Of a stretch of DNA of 64,000 bases, positions 8,867 to 17,042 are shown in pieces. The position numbers and the translations under genes were made by a program. Position 1 is the first letter of the stretch; each line of letters starts with the position of its first letter. Origin of the DNA: Nocardiopsis metallicus (lineage in GTDB: Bacteria; Actinomycetota; Actinomycetes; Streptosporangiales; Streptosporangiaceae); the NCBI RefSeq assembly GCF_014201115.1, contig NZ_JACHDO010000001.1:6634001-6698000 (forward strand). Reading direction: 5' to 3'. The notes below the pieces were generated by a model. The model was not told the DNA's origin. It ran no database searches and saw nothing but the letters and a program-made list of their open reading frames with translations.

Positions 8867-9319
8867 GTGTCAACGAGGGCGAACCCGACCGTGGACGTGT
8901 GCGTGTTGCTCACTCGCGAGGACGGGCGTGTTCTGCTGGGCCAACGCACAGGCACGGGGTTCGCTGACGGCCAGTTCGGCATCCCCGGCGGGCACCTGGA
9001 AGAGGGTGAGTCCGTGGCCCAGGGCGCGGCCCGCGAACTCAAAGAGGAAGTCGGGGTGTTCATCGACCCTGCGGACCTGGAATGCGCCCACGTCGCCCAC
9101 CACCGCAACGATCAAGGCCAGACCCGCATCGGGTTCTTCTTCACCACCACCCGCTGGCAGGGCACCCCCACCAACATGGAACCCGACCTGTGTTCGGGCC
9201 TGTCCTGGGTGAACCCCGCTGACCTGTCCACGAACACGATTCCCTACATCGCCACCATCATTGACCGGATCCGGTCAGGTGAAGTCTTCTCCGTACACGG
9301 TTGGGACGGGGCACACTGA
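8867..9319 (+). CDS. NUDIX hydrolase
   Basis: A 150-residue NUDIX protein with the box GGHLEEGESVAQGAARELKEEVG. It opens with TVDVCVLLTREDGRVLLGQR, resembling the MutT/dATP-pyrophosphatase-like subgroup. GTG at 8867 has AGAGG six bases upstream; earlier in-frame starts at 8732 and 8747 lack ribosome sites and add residues unlike the family. It is divergent from the IS-split NUDIX gene. The roughly 300-base gap between them (8565-8866) contains no other gene I can support. The substrate is unknown. Confidence 0.78.
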   Translation: MSTRANPTVDVCVLLTREDGRVLLGQRTGTGFADGQFGIPGGHLEEGESVAQGAARELKEEVGVFIDPADLECAHVAHHRNDQGQTRIGFFFTTTRWQGTPTNMEPDLCSGLSWVNPADLSTNTIPYIATIIDRIRSGEVFSVHGWDGAH

Positions 9320-9411
9320 CCTCGACGGGGTCAGCACCCTGACCACCCTGATGTCACCCACAAGGTGGTGCCCGTGCTGGCTTCCCCCCACGTAGGCCCA
9401 CAAATCGCCTG

Positions 9412-9633
9412 TCAACGCTGAAGGTGCGGTCTGCCCCAGGAGGGCCTAGCCGACCTGGCGGAGGCCTTGCACGCCAGCGTGTCCATGTGGGACTCAGCGT
9501 TGGTGTAGTGGCCCGAACCGAGCAGCTTGATGATCAACGCCGGCTCGCCGCGCGTGAGCTGCAGGACGTCACCGCGGTGAAGAGGCGACGCCGGTCCACG
9601 TGCCCCTTTCGTTGGGTTGCTGCGCGTCCCCAT
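9412..9633 (-). CDS. small hypothetical protein
   Basis: A 73-codon frame starting MGTRSNPTKGARGPASP and including GDVLQLTRGEPALIIKLLG. GGGAGAG lies about eleven bases upstream of the ATG. The GDVLxLTR start resembles short actinobacterial hypothetical proteins that open with the same phrase, but the rest does not match them and may be decayed. It lies downstream of, and on the same strand as, the TPR regulator. The remainder of 9320-9726 shows nothing else I can support. Confidence 0.35.
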   Translation of the reverse strand: MGTRSNPTKGARGPASPLHRGDVLQLTRGEPALIIKLLGSGHYTNAESHMDTLACKASARSARPSWGRPHLQR

Positions 9634-9726
9634 ACTCTTCGGTCTCTCCCAGGTCGCTGTGAAAGGGACACTGATGGGGTTGTGCGGGACTGTGGTGAAA
9701 CGGCTGCCTTCGAGGAACACCCCAGG

Positions 9727-11163
9727 CTATTTACGCTGAGTGAGCAGATCGTGAATCTGTCGTGCTGAGACCACGGAGAGGTGGTCGGCTGCTTCACGTG
9801 CCAAGTCACGGTAGCGGCGGTTAACGCGTGCTGACCCCATCCCGGCTCCGATCGCTGCAGCGTGTTCGGCAGTGGTGTGAGCGGCCTCGAACTCCCCGAG
9901 GAACAGGTATGCCCGTGCTAACGCGATCGCGTCGAAAACTCGAGAACGTACTCGATAATCCGAGCGTTGTTCAACGGCAGCGCTCAGTAGCTCGACCGCA
10001 TTGTGGGCATGCCGGGGGGCTTCGGTAGTACGGGCGAGAAAAAGCAGGACCTCTCCAAGCACGGAGGCCAGTTCGGCGTCATCGAGGTAGGAGATGAATG
10101 CCGGGGTGGGTTCAGAGCTGTCATCTGCAAAGATCTCTTGGGCGAGGTGGAGTGCGCGCAGGGCATCGCGAGAGCGGCCTAGAAGTGCGGCAAAACGCGC
10201 GTCGAGGGCGTGCAGCCCTGCGCGCAGAGCCGGGTTGGCAGTGTTGCGTGTGCCGTATAGGGCCAATGCGATGCAATCACGGGCGTGCTGAGGGTGGCCG
10301 ACATAGCCCCAGATGCGGGCGAGGCATTGCAGGAGATGAGCGGTGAGGTTGAGATCGCCGCTCTCGCGGGCTGCGTGAACGGCCAAAGTCAGGTAGGTGA
10401 TCGCCTGGGGGTAGTTGCCGGCGTCGTGTGAGGCCCAGCCGACGACACCGGCCAGATCGCCGAGCTCTCGGAACAGAGCGCGGCCCGCTGTCTCTGTGTA
10501 GGTGCCTGTGTTGATGGCGGTATTGGTGGCAGCGAGGTGGCCGATGCCCATGTGGAGCATGCTGGCGCCGCCGTGCTGGTTGTCCATCTGTCGCAGGGTG
10601 GTGGTGTAGGCGGAGAGACGTTCGGCATCAACGTGGCCGAGCCCGCCCTTGGCGGCAACTGAGGGCAACGGGCGAGGGGACTTCCAGGTCCAAGTCTCCA
10701 AGGCTGTGAGCATGTGCCGGGGTTCCTCAAACCTGAGGGTCTCTCCGTAGGTGTTCTGTTCAGCGCAGTGAGGGCCTGCAACAAGAGTTGCGCGTGTGAC
10801 ACGCTCGATGTCGCCGAGCACCTCGGCCGGTCCGCGGTAGCGGGTCTTGTCGTTGCCAGGTGCGGGGCCCAAGCCCAGGTCAGCTGTGGATAGGCGGTAG
10901 CCGGTGTGCTCTGAGAGGATCTCGGCAATCAGGCCGGGGACTGGATCGCGCGGGCGCTCGCCGTCGTTGATCCACCGGCGTACTCGGGAACCGTCGGGGC
11001 GTACTTGCGGGTGGCCACGTTGGCTGGCCCGCTCGGTCACGGCGCGGGCCAGCGCGCTCTTGGAGAGCCCTGACAAGCGGAACCAGTAGCGCAGAGCGCT
11101 CTCATCGGATAGCTGAGGCTCCGAATCGTCTGCCGAGTGAGGTGGTGCCTGGTCGTTGGGCAC
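9727..11163 (-). CDS. HTH/TPR transcriptional regulator
   Basis: A 478-residue regulator. An N-terminal XRE-like helix-turn-helix region (about residues 24-85, YWFRLSGLSKSALARAVTE then DGSRVRRWINDGERP) is followed by about 380 residues of helical TPR-like repeats (for example AGNYPQAITYLTLAVHAA and EFEAAHTTAEHAAAIG). This architecture is typical of cluster-situated actinomycete regulators that sense small molecules or peptides. GTG at 11163 is chosen because AAGGAAGGA precedes it; an in-frame TTG at 11187 has none. It is transcribed away from the phosphoramidate-type operon across a 226-base gap, so that operon is its likely target. Confidence 0.8.
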   Translation of the reverse strand: MPNDQAPPHSADDSEPQLSDESALRYWFRLSGLSKSALARAVTERASQRGHPQVRPDGSRVRRWINDGERPRDPVPGLIAEILSEHTGYRLSTADLGLGPAPGNDKTRYRGPAEVLGDIERVTRATLVAGPHCAEQNTYGETLRFEEPRHMLTALETWTWKSPRPLPSVAAKGGLGHVDAERLSAYTTTLRQMDNQHGGASMLHMGIGHLAATNTAINTGTYTETAGRALFRELGDLAGVVGWASHDAGNYPQAITYLTLAVHAARESGDLNLTAHLLQCLARIWGYVGHPQHARDCIALALYGTRNTANPALRAGLHALDARFAALLGRSRDALRALHLAQEIFADDSSEPTPAFISYLDDAELASVLGEVLLFLARTTEAPRHAHNAVELLSAAVEQRSDYRVRSRVFDAIALARAYLFLGEFEAAHTTAEHAAAIGAGMGSARVNRRYRDLAREAADHLSVVSARQIHDLLTQRK

Positions 11164-11389
11164 AGCGACTGTCCTTCCTTGGCTCAAGATCTGCTGTGCA
11201 TAGCGGGGGTGGAGCGCATCACATTATGGACGCGGTAACCGGGCGGGTCGAGAGGGTGGGTCCAGGCGATCGTGGAATTGGGTCCGCGCCGAGGTGTTCG
11301 CCAGAGCTTCGCCGTAGGAGCGCTCCCTTGGGCCGCTTGCTGTTGGTGGTGCACCGTGACTGCATTGTCGATGCGCCTGGAGGCCCTGG
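11164..11389. promoter_or_regulatory. divergent promoter region of regulator and P-N operon
   Basis: This gap separates the TPR regulator from the glutamine-kinase-like gene and must hold both promoters. The AT-rich patch CACATTATGG at about 11219-11228 is the only stretch resembling a -10 element. GGAGG at 11379-11383 is the ribosome site of the plus-strand operon. I could not define operators. Confidence 0.5.
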
Positions 11390-14164
11390 ATGCGTGCACG
11401 TCTTGCCGTTGTATGGCCCCGACCGCTGTTTGGACCTCAGGGGCAGATGGGGATCGACCAACTGCGTGAGGTTGTCGCGCATCTGCTCGACCAGCCGCCA
11501 ACAGCGATTGATCTGGCAGTCTCACCGGCCGCAGCGGGGGAAGTGTTGGGCCAGGCGCACCTGGCAGCGGCTTTATGGCTTCCTAGCGGCCTTGTACCCA
11601 CAGAGGTATGTCGGCGGGTGCTGTTGGGCGAGCACGGCATCGGGGTGTGGACTGGGCAGCCTGGCACACCGGCTGGGCGGCTGAGTGCCTACAGCTTTGG
11701 TCCTTTGGCTCTTCGGGCGCACACACACTGTGTGGGAAGCGGTTGCAGCTTGCCCGGGGCGACTGCGGAGGTGGCAGCGCGCCATTTGGTCCAAAAGCAC
11801 CGGGTGCCGTTGGCGGGCCCTCGTCCAGGGTTGGCCCCCTGGGATGACGGAGAACAGCGGGCACGGCTGCTCCTGGGCGGTAAAGATGTGGCACTGCGGC
11901 GACTCGCGGTGCTGCTGAAGGAGGCCCGAGTCGATACCGGCTTGTCGGTGACCTGGCAGGAATGGCTCCACGCTCCTCATGAGGTACTCGCGGCGATCAC
12001 TGCCAGGTACCCGGAAAAGCCCGTGATCGTCCGCTCCTGCTCCAGCCGTGAGGACGGGTGGGAGTACTCTCAAGCAGGAGCGTTCTCAAGCGTGCCTGTG
12101 CGGTTGCCCGCGCAGCCGGAGGAGATCGCTCGCGCAGTGGATGAGGTGTTCGGTTCCTACGGCGGATGCGGGCCGCAGGCGAGGGTGCTGATCCAGCAGT
12201 GGCTGCACCCGGTACAGGCGGCAGGGGTGGTTACTACCCGGACCCTGGCCGGCGGCCCTTACTACACCGCGACGGTTGACCTGCTCTCGGGCCGGACGGA
12301 CACCGTGACGAGCGGGGCCTCAGGAGAACTTCAGAGCTGGTACATACGCCGCACACCCGCACCTGGTCGTGGTTGGAGCTCGGCCGGGCTGCCCTCGGCG
12401 GTGGCACGGCTTGTGGGCGCTGCGATGGAAGCCGAGGTATGTACGGGCACCAACCGCCTGGACGTGGAGGTCGCGCTCTCCGACGGGGCCGCCCATCTGC
12501 TGCAGGCCCGCCCTCTAACAACCGCGCAGGCAAGCGACGATCAAGGCGCCTGCGAAGCTGTGGAAAGAGCACAGCGCCAGATCGCCCACTTCACCCGAGG
12601 CCACAAAGCAGGTGATGAACCGCAAGTGGTGTTGTCGAACATGGTCGACTGGAACCCAGCCGAGATGCTGGGTCGGCATCCCGCACCGCTAGCCGTCTCT
12701 CTGTACCAGACACTGATCACGGACCGGACCTGGGCGGCGCAACGGTCCACCTACGGCTACCGTGACCTGCGTGGAACTCCGCTGATGCACCTCATCGCAG
12801 GAGCCCCCTACATCAATGCGACAGCGAGCCTGGCCTCATTCCTGCCCGCAGCTCTCGAGGAACCCCTCGCCCGGACCATCCTCACGGCGATGGTGGAGCG
12901 GCTGGTGGCCGATCCGAAGGCACACGACAAGATCGAGTTCGAGATCGCGGCGACATGCTGGACACCGCACATCTCCCACCGGATCACGTACATGACCGAA
13001 GCGGGGATCGGCTCTACCGCCCGCAGGACGCTCCACGAACAACTGCTCGCACTGACTCGGCGCGGCATCGGTCGCCTACCGACCGACCTCGCGGAGCTGG
13101 ACCGTATCGCCGCACCGACACCGGTAGACACGCGGCTGGACCGGTTGCCCACCACCTTGGCTAAAGCACGGTCGGTAGCAATGCAGTTCGCCCATCTGGC
13201 CAGAGCTGCGTTTATGGCCACCGACCTGATCAGCGTGCTCAGAGAGGAGGGGCTGGTTACTCGGCGAGAGGCATGGATGCGTGGCCTGGGCACGGTCACG
13301 ACCGTGATGCGGCAGGACGCGGCCGCAGCCGCAGCCGGGCAGCTGCCCTGGTCTGATTTTGTGGCGCGCTACCGCTGGATCCGGCCCGGCACCTATGACC
13401 TGACTATTCCCACCTACGGTGATGACCCCGACGGCTACCTGCGTCCCCTCCTCGCTCACCCCCTTCACTCCGCAGATGATGCGGTGTCTACGCCATGGGC
13501 TGAGTGCGACGCAGCCGCCGTGGACCGGGCAGTAGCCCCGCTCGGGCTGGACGCTGGGGCGCTGGAAGCGTTCTGCCGGGCCGCGATCACCGGCCGCGAA
13601 CGCGGCAAGGCGGTCTACTCAGCGTGGGTCAGTGCAGCTTTGGAGGCTGTTGCCGCACACGGAGCTTCCCGCGGTATCGACCGCGACGGGATGCGATACC
13701 TGCATCTGAGCGAAATCCTTCGCACCCATCCGGGGCGATGGCCCGGCCTGATCGCGCGGCGCCGGGCCCAGGCACAGGCGTGCGCACTGGTCGAGTTGCC
13801 CGATGTGATCACCAGCGCGGAGGATTTGGACTGTTTTGAACGCGGGAGGGGGCGGGCCAACTTCGTTGGATCCGCTCGGGCGTGTGGGCCGGTGCATGCC
13901 ACGCTCTCTCCAGATCACCCACCTTCGCCGGGGTCCGTGATCGTGTTGGAGGCCGCAGACCCGGGCTACGACTGGATTTTCGCCCACCAGCCTGCCGCTC
14001 TGGTCACTGCCTACGGGGGCGCTAACAGCCACATGGCGATCCGTTGCGCCGAGGCGGGGATACCTGCCGCGATTGGGGTCGGCCTCGCCACACACGCCTC
14101 CTGCTCAGCTGCACGCCGCCTCATCGTGGACGCGGGAGCCCAACGCCTGGACGTACTGCCGTGA
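11390..14164 (+). CDS. L-glutamine kinase-like PEP-synthase-fold enzyme
   Basis: A 924-residue enzyme with the PEP synthase / pyruvate-phosphate dikinase layout. The ATP-grasp-type nucleotide-binding domain lies near residues 205-380 (VIVRSCSSRED at 213-222, RLDVEVAL and HLLQARPL at 356-376). A long middle domain follows. The C-terminal phosphohistidine swivel domain carries GGANSHMAIR with catalytic His881. The phrase MVDWNPAEMLGRHPAPLAVS (418-437) and the following SLYQTLITD match my memory of Campylobacter Cj1418, which phosphorylates the amide nitrogen of L-glutamine. The first roughly 150 residues are extra relative to Cj1418 (about 770 residues) and I do not recognise them. The ATG has GGAGG six bases upstream. 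The two genes that follow complete the same pathway, which strongly supports the call over PEP synthase or rifampin phosphotransferase. Confidence 0.8.
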   Translation: MRARLAVVWPRPLFGPQGQMGIDQLREVVAHLLDQPPTAIDLAVSPAAAGEVLGQAHLAAALWLPSGLVPTEVCRRVLLGEHGIGVWTGQPGTPAGRLSAYSFGPLALRAHTHCVGSGCSLPGATAEVAARHLVQKHRVPLAGPRPGLAPWDDGEQRARLLLGGKDVALRRLAVLLKEARVDTGLSVTWQEWLHAPHEVLAAITARYPEKPVIVRSCSSREDGWEYSQAGAFSSVPVRLPAQPEEIARAVDEVFGSYGGCGPQARVLIQQWLHPVQAAGVVTTRTLAGGPYYTATVDLLSGRTDTVTSGASGELQSWYIRRTPAPGRGWSSAGLPSAVARLVGAAMEAEVCTGTNRLDVEVALSDGAAHLLQARPLTTAQASDDQGACEAVERAQRQIAHFTRGHKAGDEPQVVLSNMVDWNPAEMLGRHPAPLAVSLYQTLITDRTWAAQRSTYGYRDLRGTPLMHLIAGAPYINATASLASFLPAALEEPLARTILTAMVERLVADPKAHDKIEFEIAATCWTPHISHRITYMTEAGIGSTARRTLHEQLLALTRRGIGRLPTDLAELDRIAAPTPVDTRLDRLPTTLAKARSVAMQFAHLARAAFMATDLISVLREEGLVTRREAWMRGLGTVTTVMRQDAAAAAAGQLPWSDFVARYRWIRPGTYDLTIPTYGDDPDGYLRPLLAHPLHSADDAVSTPWAECDAAAVDRAVAPLGLDAGALEAFCRAAITGRERGKAVYSAWVSAALEAVAAHGASRGIDRDGMRYLHLSEILRTHPGRWPGLIARRRAQAQACALVELPDVITSAEDLDCFERGRGRANFVGSARACGPVHATLSPDHPPSPGSVIVLEAADPGYDWIFAHQPAALVTAYGGANSHMAIRCAEAGIPAAIGVGLATHASCSAARRLIVDAGAQRLDVLP

Positions 14165-14817
14165 TCACCGGCACCGAATCGGGCTGGGTCGCGGTCACCC
14201 AGCGACGTGTGCACTTTGACCACCGCGGTGAAGAAGGCGACTACCTCGACGCCCGATGGATGGCGCACCTGACGGACAGCCGACTACTACTGGTGCCCAA
14301 CAACCTGCCCGCCGCCCGGCACATGCTGGCCAACGTGCCGTTGACAGCGATCATCCTGAGCGGCGGCAACGACTTGCCCGGCGCTTCGCACAGAACCGAC
14401 CTCGCACCGGAAAGAGACGCGGTTGAAGACTGGCTGCTCGGCATGGCCGAACAGCAGCTAGTACCGGTGATCGGGATCTGCCACGGCGCTCAGGTGATCG
14501 CAGTCCGCCACGGTGCCTGTTTAGCCGAGGGCAGCAGTCAACATGCCGGAACCCGTCACCTGGTCCGCACGGTCGCGCAAACGCCGTGGGGCTGGCCACC
14601 GACATTCACCGTCACCTCCCACCATCGCGACGTCCTGTCCGCCCAAAGCTTCCCTGACGATCTGCAAGTGCTGGCGCTGGCCGAGGACAGCACCGTCGAG
14701 GCATACGCACACCGGCACCTGCCTTGGTGGGGGCTGATGTGGCACCCCGAACGCGAACAACCGCCCGCTACCGGTGCCCACGCCCTACACCACCTGCTCC
14801 ACACCCTCACCCCCTGA
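14161..14817 (+). CDS. class I glutamine amidotransferase; gamma-glutamyl-CDP-amidate hydrolase-like
   Basis: A 218-residue peptidase C26 / GATase-1 protein. It has IILSGGNDLPG (64-74), the nucleophile elbow GICHGAQ with Cys107, and the catalytic pair His195-Glu197 in MWHPERE. The order, the spacing and the words SGGND and MWHPERE resemble Campylobacter Cj1417. That enzyme hydrolyses gamma-glutamyl-CDP-amidate to glutamate and cytidine diphosphoramidate. Its GTG start overlaps the kinase stop by four bases, so the two are translationally coupled. By sequence alone it could be a gamma-glutamyl-GABA hydrolase (PuuD-like); the neighbours favour the P-N role. Confidence 0.78.
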   Translation: MITGTESGWVAVTQRRVHFDHRGEEGDYLDARWMAHLTDSRLLLVPNNLPAARHMLANVPLTAIILSGGNDLPGASHRTDLAPERDAVEDWLLGMAEQQLVPVIGICHGAQVIAVRHGACLAEGSSQHAGTRHLVRTVAQTPWGWPPTFTVTSHHRDVLSAQSFPDDLQVLALAEDSTVEAYAHRHLPWWGLMWHPEREQPPATGAHALHHLLHTLTP

Positions 14818-14845
14818 GGTCTCAGCAATCAACAGGAGTGACATC

Positions 14846-15652
14846 ATGCACGCCGTCATCTTGGCCGCAGGCCGGGGCTCACGCCTGGGCACTTTGAGCG
14901 ACAACCGTCCCAAACCGCTGCTGCCACTCGTACAGATCCCGCTACTTACCCGTCTCCTGGCCAGTCTGCGCACAGCCGGATGCGGACAGGCCACCGTCAT
15001 CACCGGCTACCGCGCCGACATGTTGACCACCCACGCCGATGCCTACCGCACCATCCACAACCAGAACTGGGAGCAGACCAGTATCGCCACGAGCCTGCTA
15101 GCCGCCGCCGATGCTGGAGCCCTCAAACACGGCGCCGTAGTCACCTACGGCGACATCGTCGCCGAACCGGTCGTGTTCACCACTTTACTCACCGCACCCG
15201 CCGCCGACGTATGCCTACCAGTGAACACCGCCTGGCTGCCGCTGTGGAAGGCCCGCATGGAGAACCCGCTCGAAGACGCCGAGCGTCTCCTGCTTGACTC
15301 CGCCGGGCAGCTGCTCGACATCGGAGGCACCCCCACCGGCCTAGATGAAGTGCACGCCCAGTTCATGGGAATCATCCGGCTGAGTCCGGCCGGGGCCACT
15401 GATCTGACCGACTTCTACCGACACGCGCTCGACCAAGATCCAACTGCGGCCCGCTGGGACACCACGGCCCTGCTCGCTGCCTGGCTGCGGGCAGGGGGAC
15501 ACGCCACCACTGTGCCGGTGCAGGGAGGCTGGCTGGAGATCGACACCGCCCACGATCTGACTCTCTACGAGCACCTGCACGCCCGCGGTGAGCTGGCCGA
15601 CCTGTGCGACTTGACCACCACCAACCCCGAAGGAGTCCTCTTCGATGCCTGA
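14846..15652 (+). CDS. CTP:phosphoglutamine cytidylyltransferase-like nucleotidyltransferase
   Basis: A 268-residue NTP transferase. The signature LAAGRGSRLG...RPKPLLPL spans residues 6-28. The metal-binding Asp is D103 in TYGDIV. The NQNWEQTSIATSLL stretch (72-85) and WKARMENPLEDAE are hallmarks of the cytidylyltransferases that include LicC and Cj1416, rather than GalU/RmlA. In Campylobacter, Cj1416 joins CTP and L-glutamine phosphate to give CDP-L-glutamine. AGGAG precedes the ATG at 14846. The gene lies 28 bases after the amidotransferase and overlaps the next gene by eight bases. A phosphocholine cytidylyltransferase role is the main alternative, but no choline gene is nearby. Confidence 0.78.
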   Translation: MHAVILAAGRGSRLGTLSDNRPKPLLPLVQIPLLTRLLASLRTAGCGQATVITGYRADMLTTHADAYRTIHNQNWEQTSIATSLLAAADAGALKHGAVVTYGDIVAEPVVFTTLLTAPAADVCLPVNTAWLPLWKARMENPLEDAERLLLDSAGQLLDIGGTPTGLDEVHAQFMGIIRLSPAGATDLTDFYRHALDQDPTAARWDTTALLAAWLRAGGHATTVPVQGGWLEIDTAHDLTLYEHLHARGELADLCDLTTTNPEGVLFDA

Positions 15653-17042
15653 TACCCGGATGCCTTTGGCCGGACAACATGTGCACTTCAACGGCCTGGG
15701 AGGCAAGGGCATCGCCCCAGCAGCTTCCCTCGCCCACCAGGCAGGAATGCTCGTCACTGGCGACGACCTTGCCCCCAACCACCGCACCCGCGCCTTCGAA
15801 GCCGAAGGGGTCGCCGTCACGATCGGCACCAACACCATCCCCGACAGCACCACCATGCACGTGGCCAGCGCCGCCCTACAGCCCGGCCACGACGCGGGCC
15901 CACAACCGATGGCCCGCCTGGAGTTCGTTCAGCACCTGCTCGCGGCCCACCACAAACAGCTGATCGCAGTCTCCGGCTCATTAGGTAAGTCCACCGCGGC
16001 CGCCTTGTTCCACCACATCCTGCAACCACTCGTACCCTCGGCATACATTGGCGCCGACGTGCCCGGGCTGTTGTGCGGGGGCAAGTTCGCTGAGGGGGAG
16101 TGGGCAATCGTCGAGGCGTGCGAGTACAAAGCCGCTTACCTCGCTCTCGCCCCAGAGATCGTCATCGCTCTCAACCTCGTGCAGAACCATGAGGATGACC
16201 TGGGACCTGGCACGGTCGGATTCGAGCGCAGCCTGACCACTTTCCTCACCCAATCGCCCACCCCACCCCGTCTAGCAGTTCTGCCAGACCGGGTCGCCGC
16301 ACTCCTCGCACCCCACCTCGCGACCACCAGCACACACCTGCAAGTCGAGACCGTCGGAGAAGGCGCCGACTGGAGCGTTCACGTCACCGACGCCGACGCA
16401 CACAGCACGACCTTCCGCCTTGCACAGCACGGCACCCACGCTGGCACCTGGACCGTGCCCGCGCCCGGCCCCCACTTGGTTACCGCCGCGTCCTGCGGTC
16501 TGATCGCCGCCCTACACCTGGGTGTCAGCCCTGCCGACAGTGCTGAAGGGCTGGCCGGTTTCAAACTGCCGCGCCGCCGTATGAGCACGATGTACCGCGA
16601 CGACCGCCTCGTCCTCATCGATGACAACGCCCGACAACCCGACCAGGCGGCTGCTCTCATCCAGGCCTTGCGCCAAGCTCATCCTGATCGGCACCTGGTC
16701 ATCGCAGTGGCCCCTTGGGGACGTAAGAACCAGCGTGACCTCCCAGCGTGGGCGCTGGGCCTGCATGAGGCGGACACCGTGTGGGTGCTGCCTGTAGGCG
16801 AGGCAGCTGTGCCTGGCGGGGAGGTCGCCGACGCGGACAAGCGATTGGCTGAGCTCATCCGGCTGGAAGGCACCCCGGCCTATACGGTCCAACCGAGCGG
16901 CCTGCTCCCACTACCCGAGGACCGGAGCGCCGATCGCGTGCTGGTCGCCACCGCCGGATACGACGCCAGCCTGGCAGCGTTCTCCACTCTGCACGACCAG
17001 GTCATCACTGCCTTTGGCACTGAATCCACCTCGACCGCATGA
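15645..17042 (+). CDS. atypical Mur ligase-family amide ligase
   Basis: A 465-residue Mur ligase. The N-terminal Rossmann domain (HVHFNGLGGKGIAPAASLA) resembles MurC/Mpl. The ATP loop is SGSLGKSTAA (110-119), where MurC has GTHGKT. The central motif has EACEYKAAYLALAP. The C-terminal domain begins KLPRRRMSTMYRDDRLVLID, with DDNARQPDQ in place of the usual DDYAHHP; losing both histidines suggests a substrate other than UDP-MurNAc. Mur ligases activate a carboxylate as acyl phosphate and join it to an amine. In this operon it could couple an amino acid or amine to a phosphoramidate-bearing scaffold. It overlaps the cytidylyltransferase by eight bases and the NUDIX gene by four. Confidence 0.75.
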   Translation: MPDTRMPLAGQHVHFNGLGGKGIAPAASLAHQAGMLVTGDDLAPNHRTRAFEAEGVAVTIGTNTIPDSTTMHVASAALQPGHDAGPQPMARLEFVQHLLAAHHKQLIAVSGSLGKSTAAALFHHILQPLVPSAYIGADVPGLLCGGKFAEGEWAIVEACEYKAAYLALAPEIVIALNLVQNHEDDLGPGTVGFERSLTTFLTQSPTPPRLAVLPDRVAALLAPHLATTSTHLQVETVGEGADWSVHVTDADAHSTTFRLAQHGTHAGTWTVPAPGPHLVTAASCGLIAALHLGVSPADSAEGLAGFKLPRRRMSTMYRDDRLVLIDDNARQPDQAAALIQALRQAHPDRHLVIAVAPWGRKNQRDLPAWALGLHEADTVWVLPVGEAAVPGGEVADADKRLAELIRLEGTPAYTVQPSGLLPLPEDRSADRVLVATAGYDASLAAFSTLHDQVITAFGTESTSTA

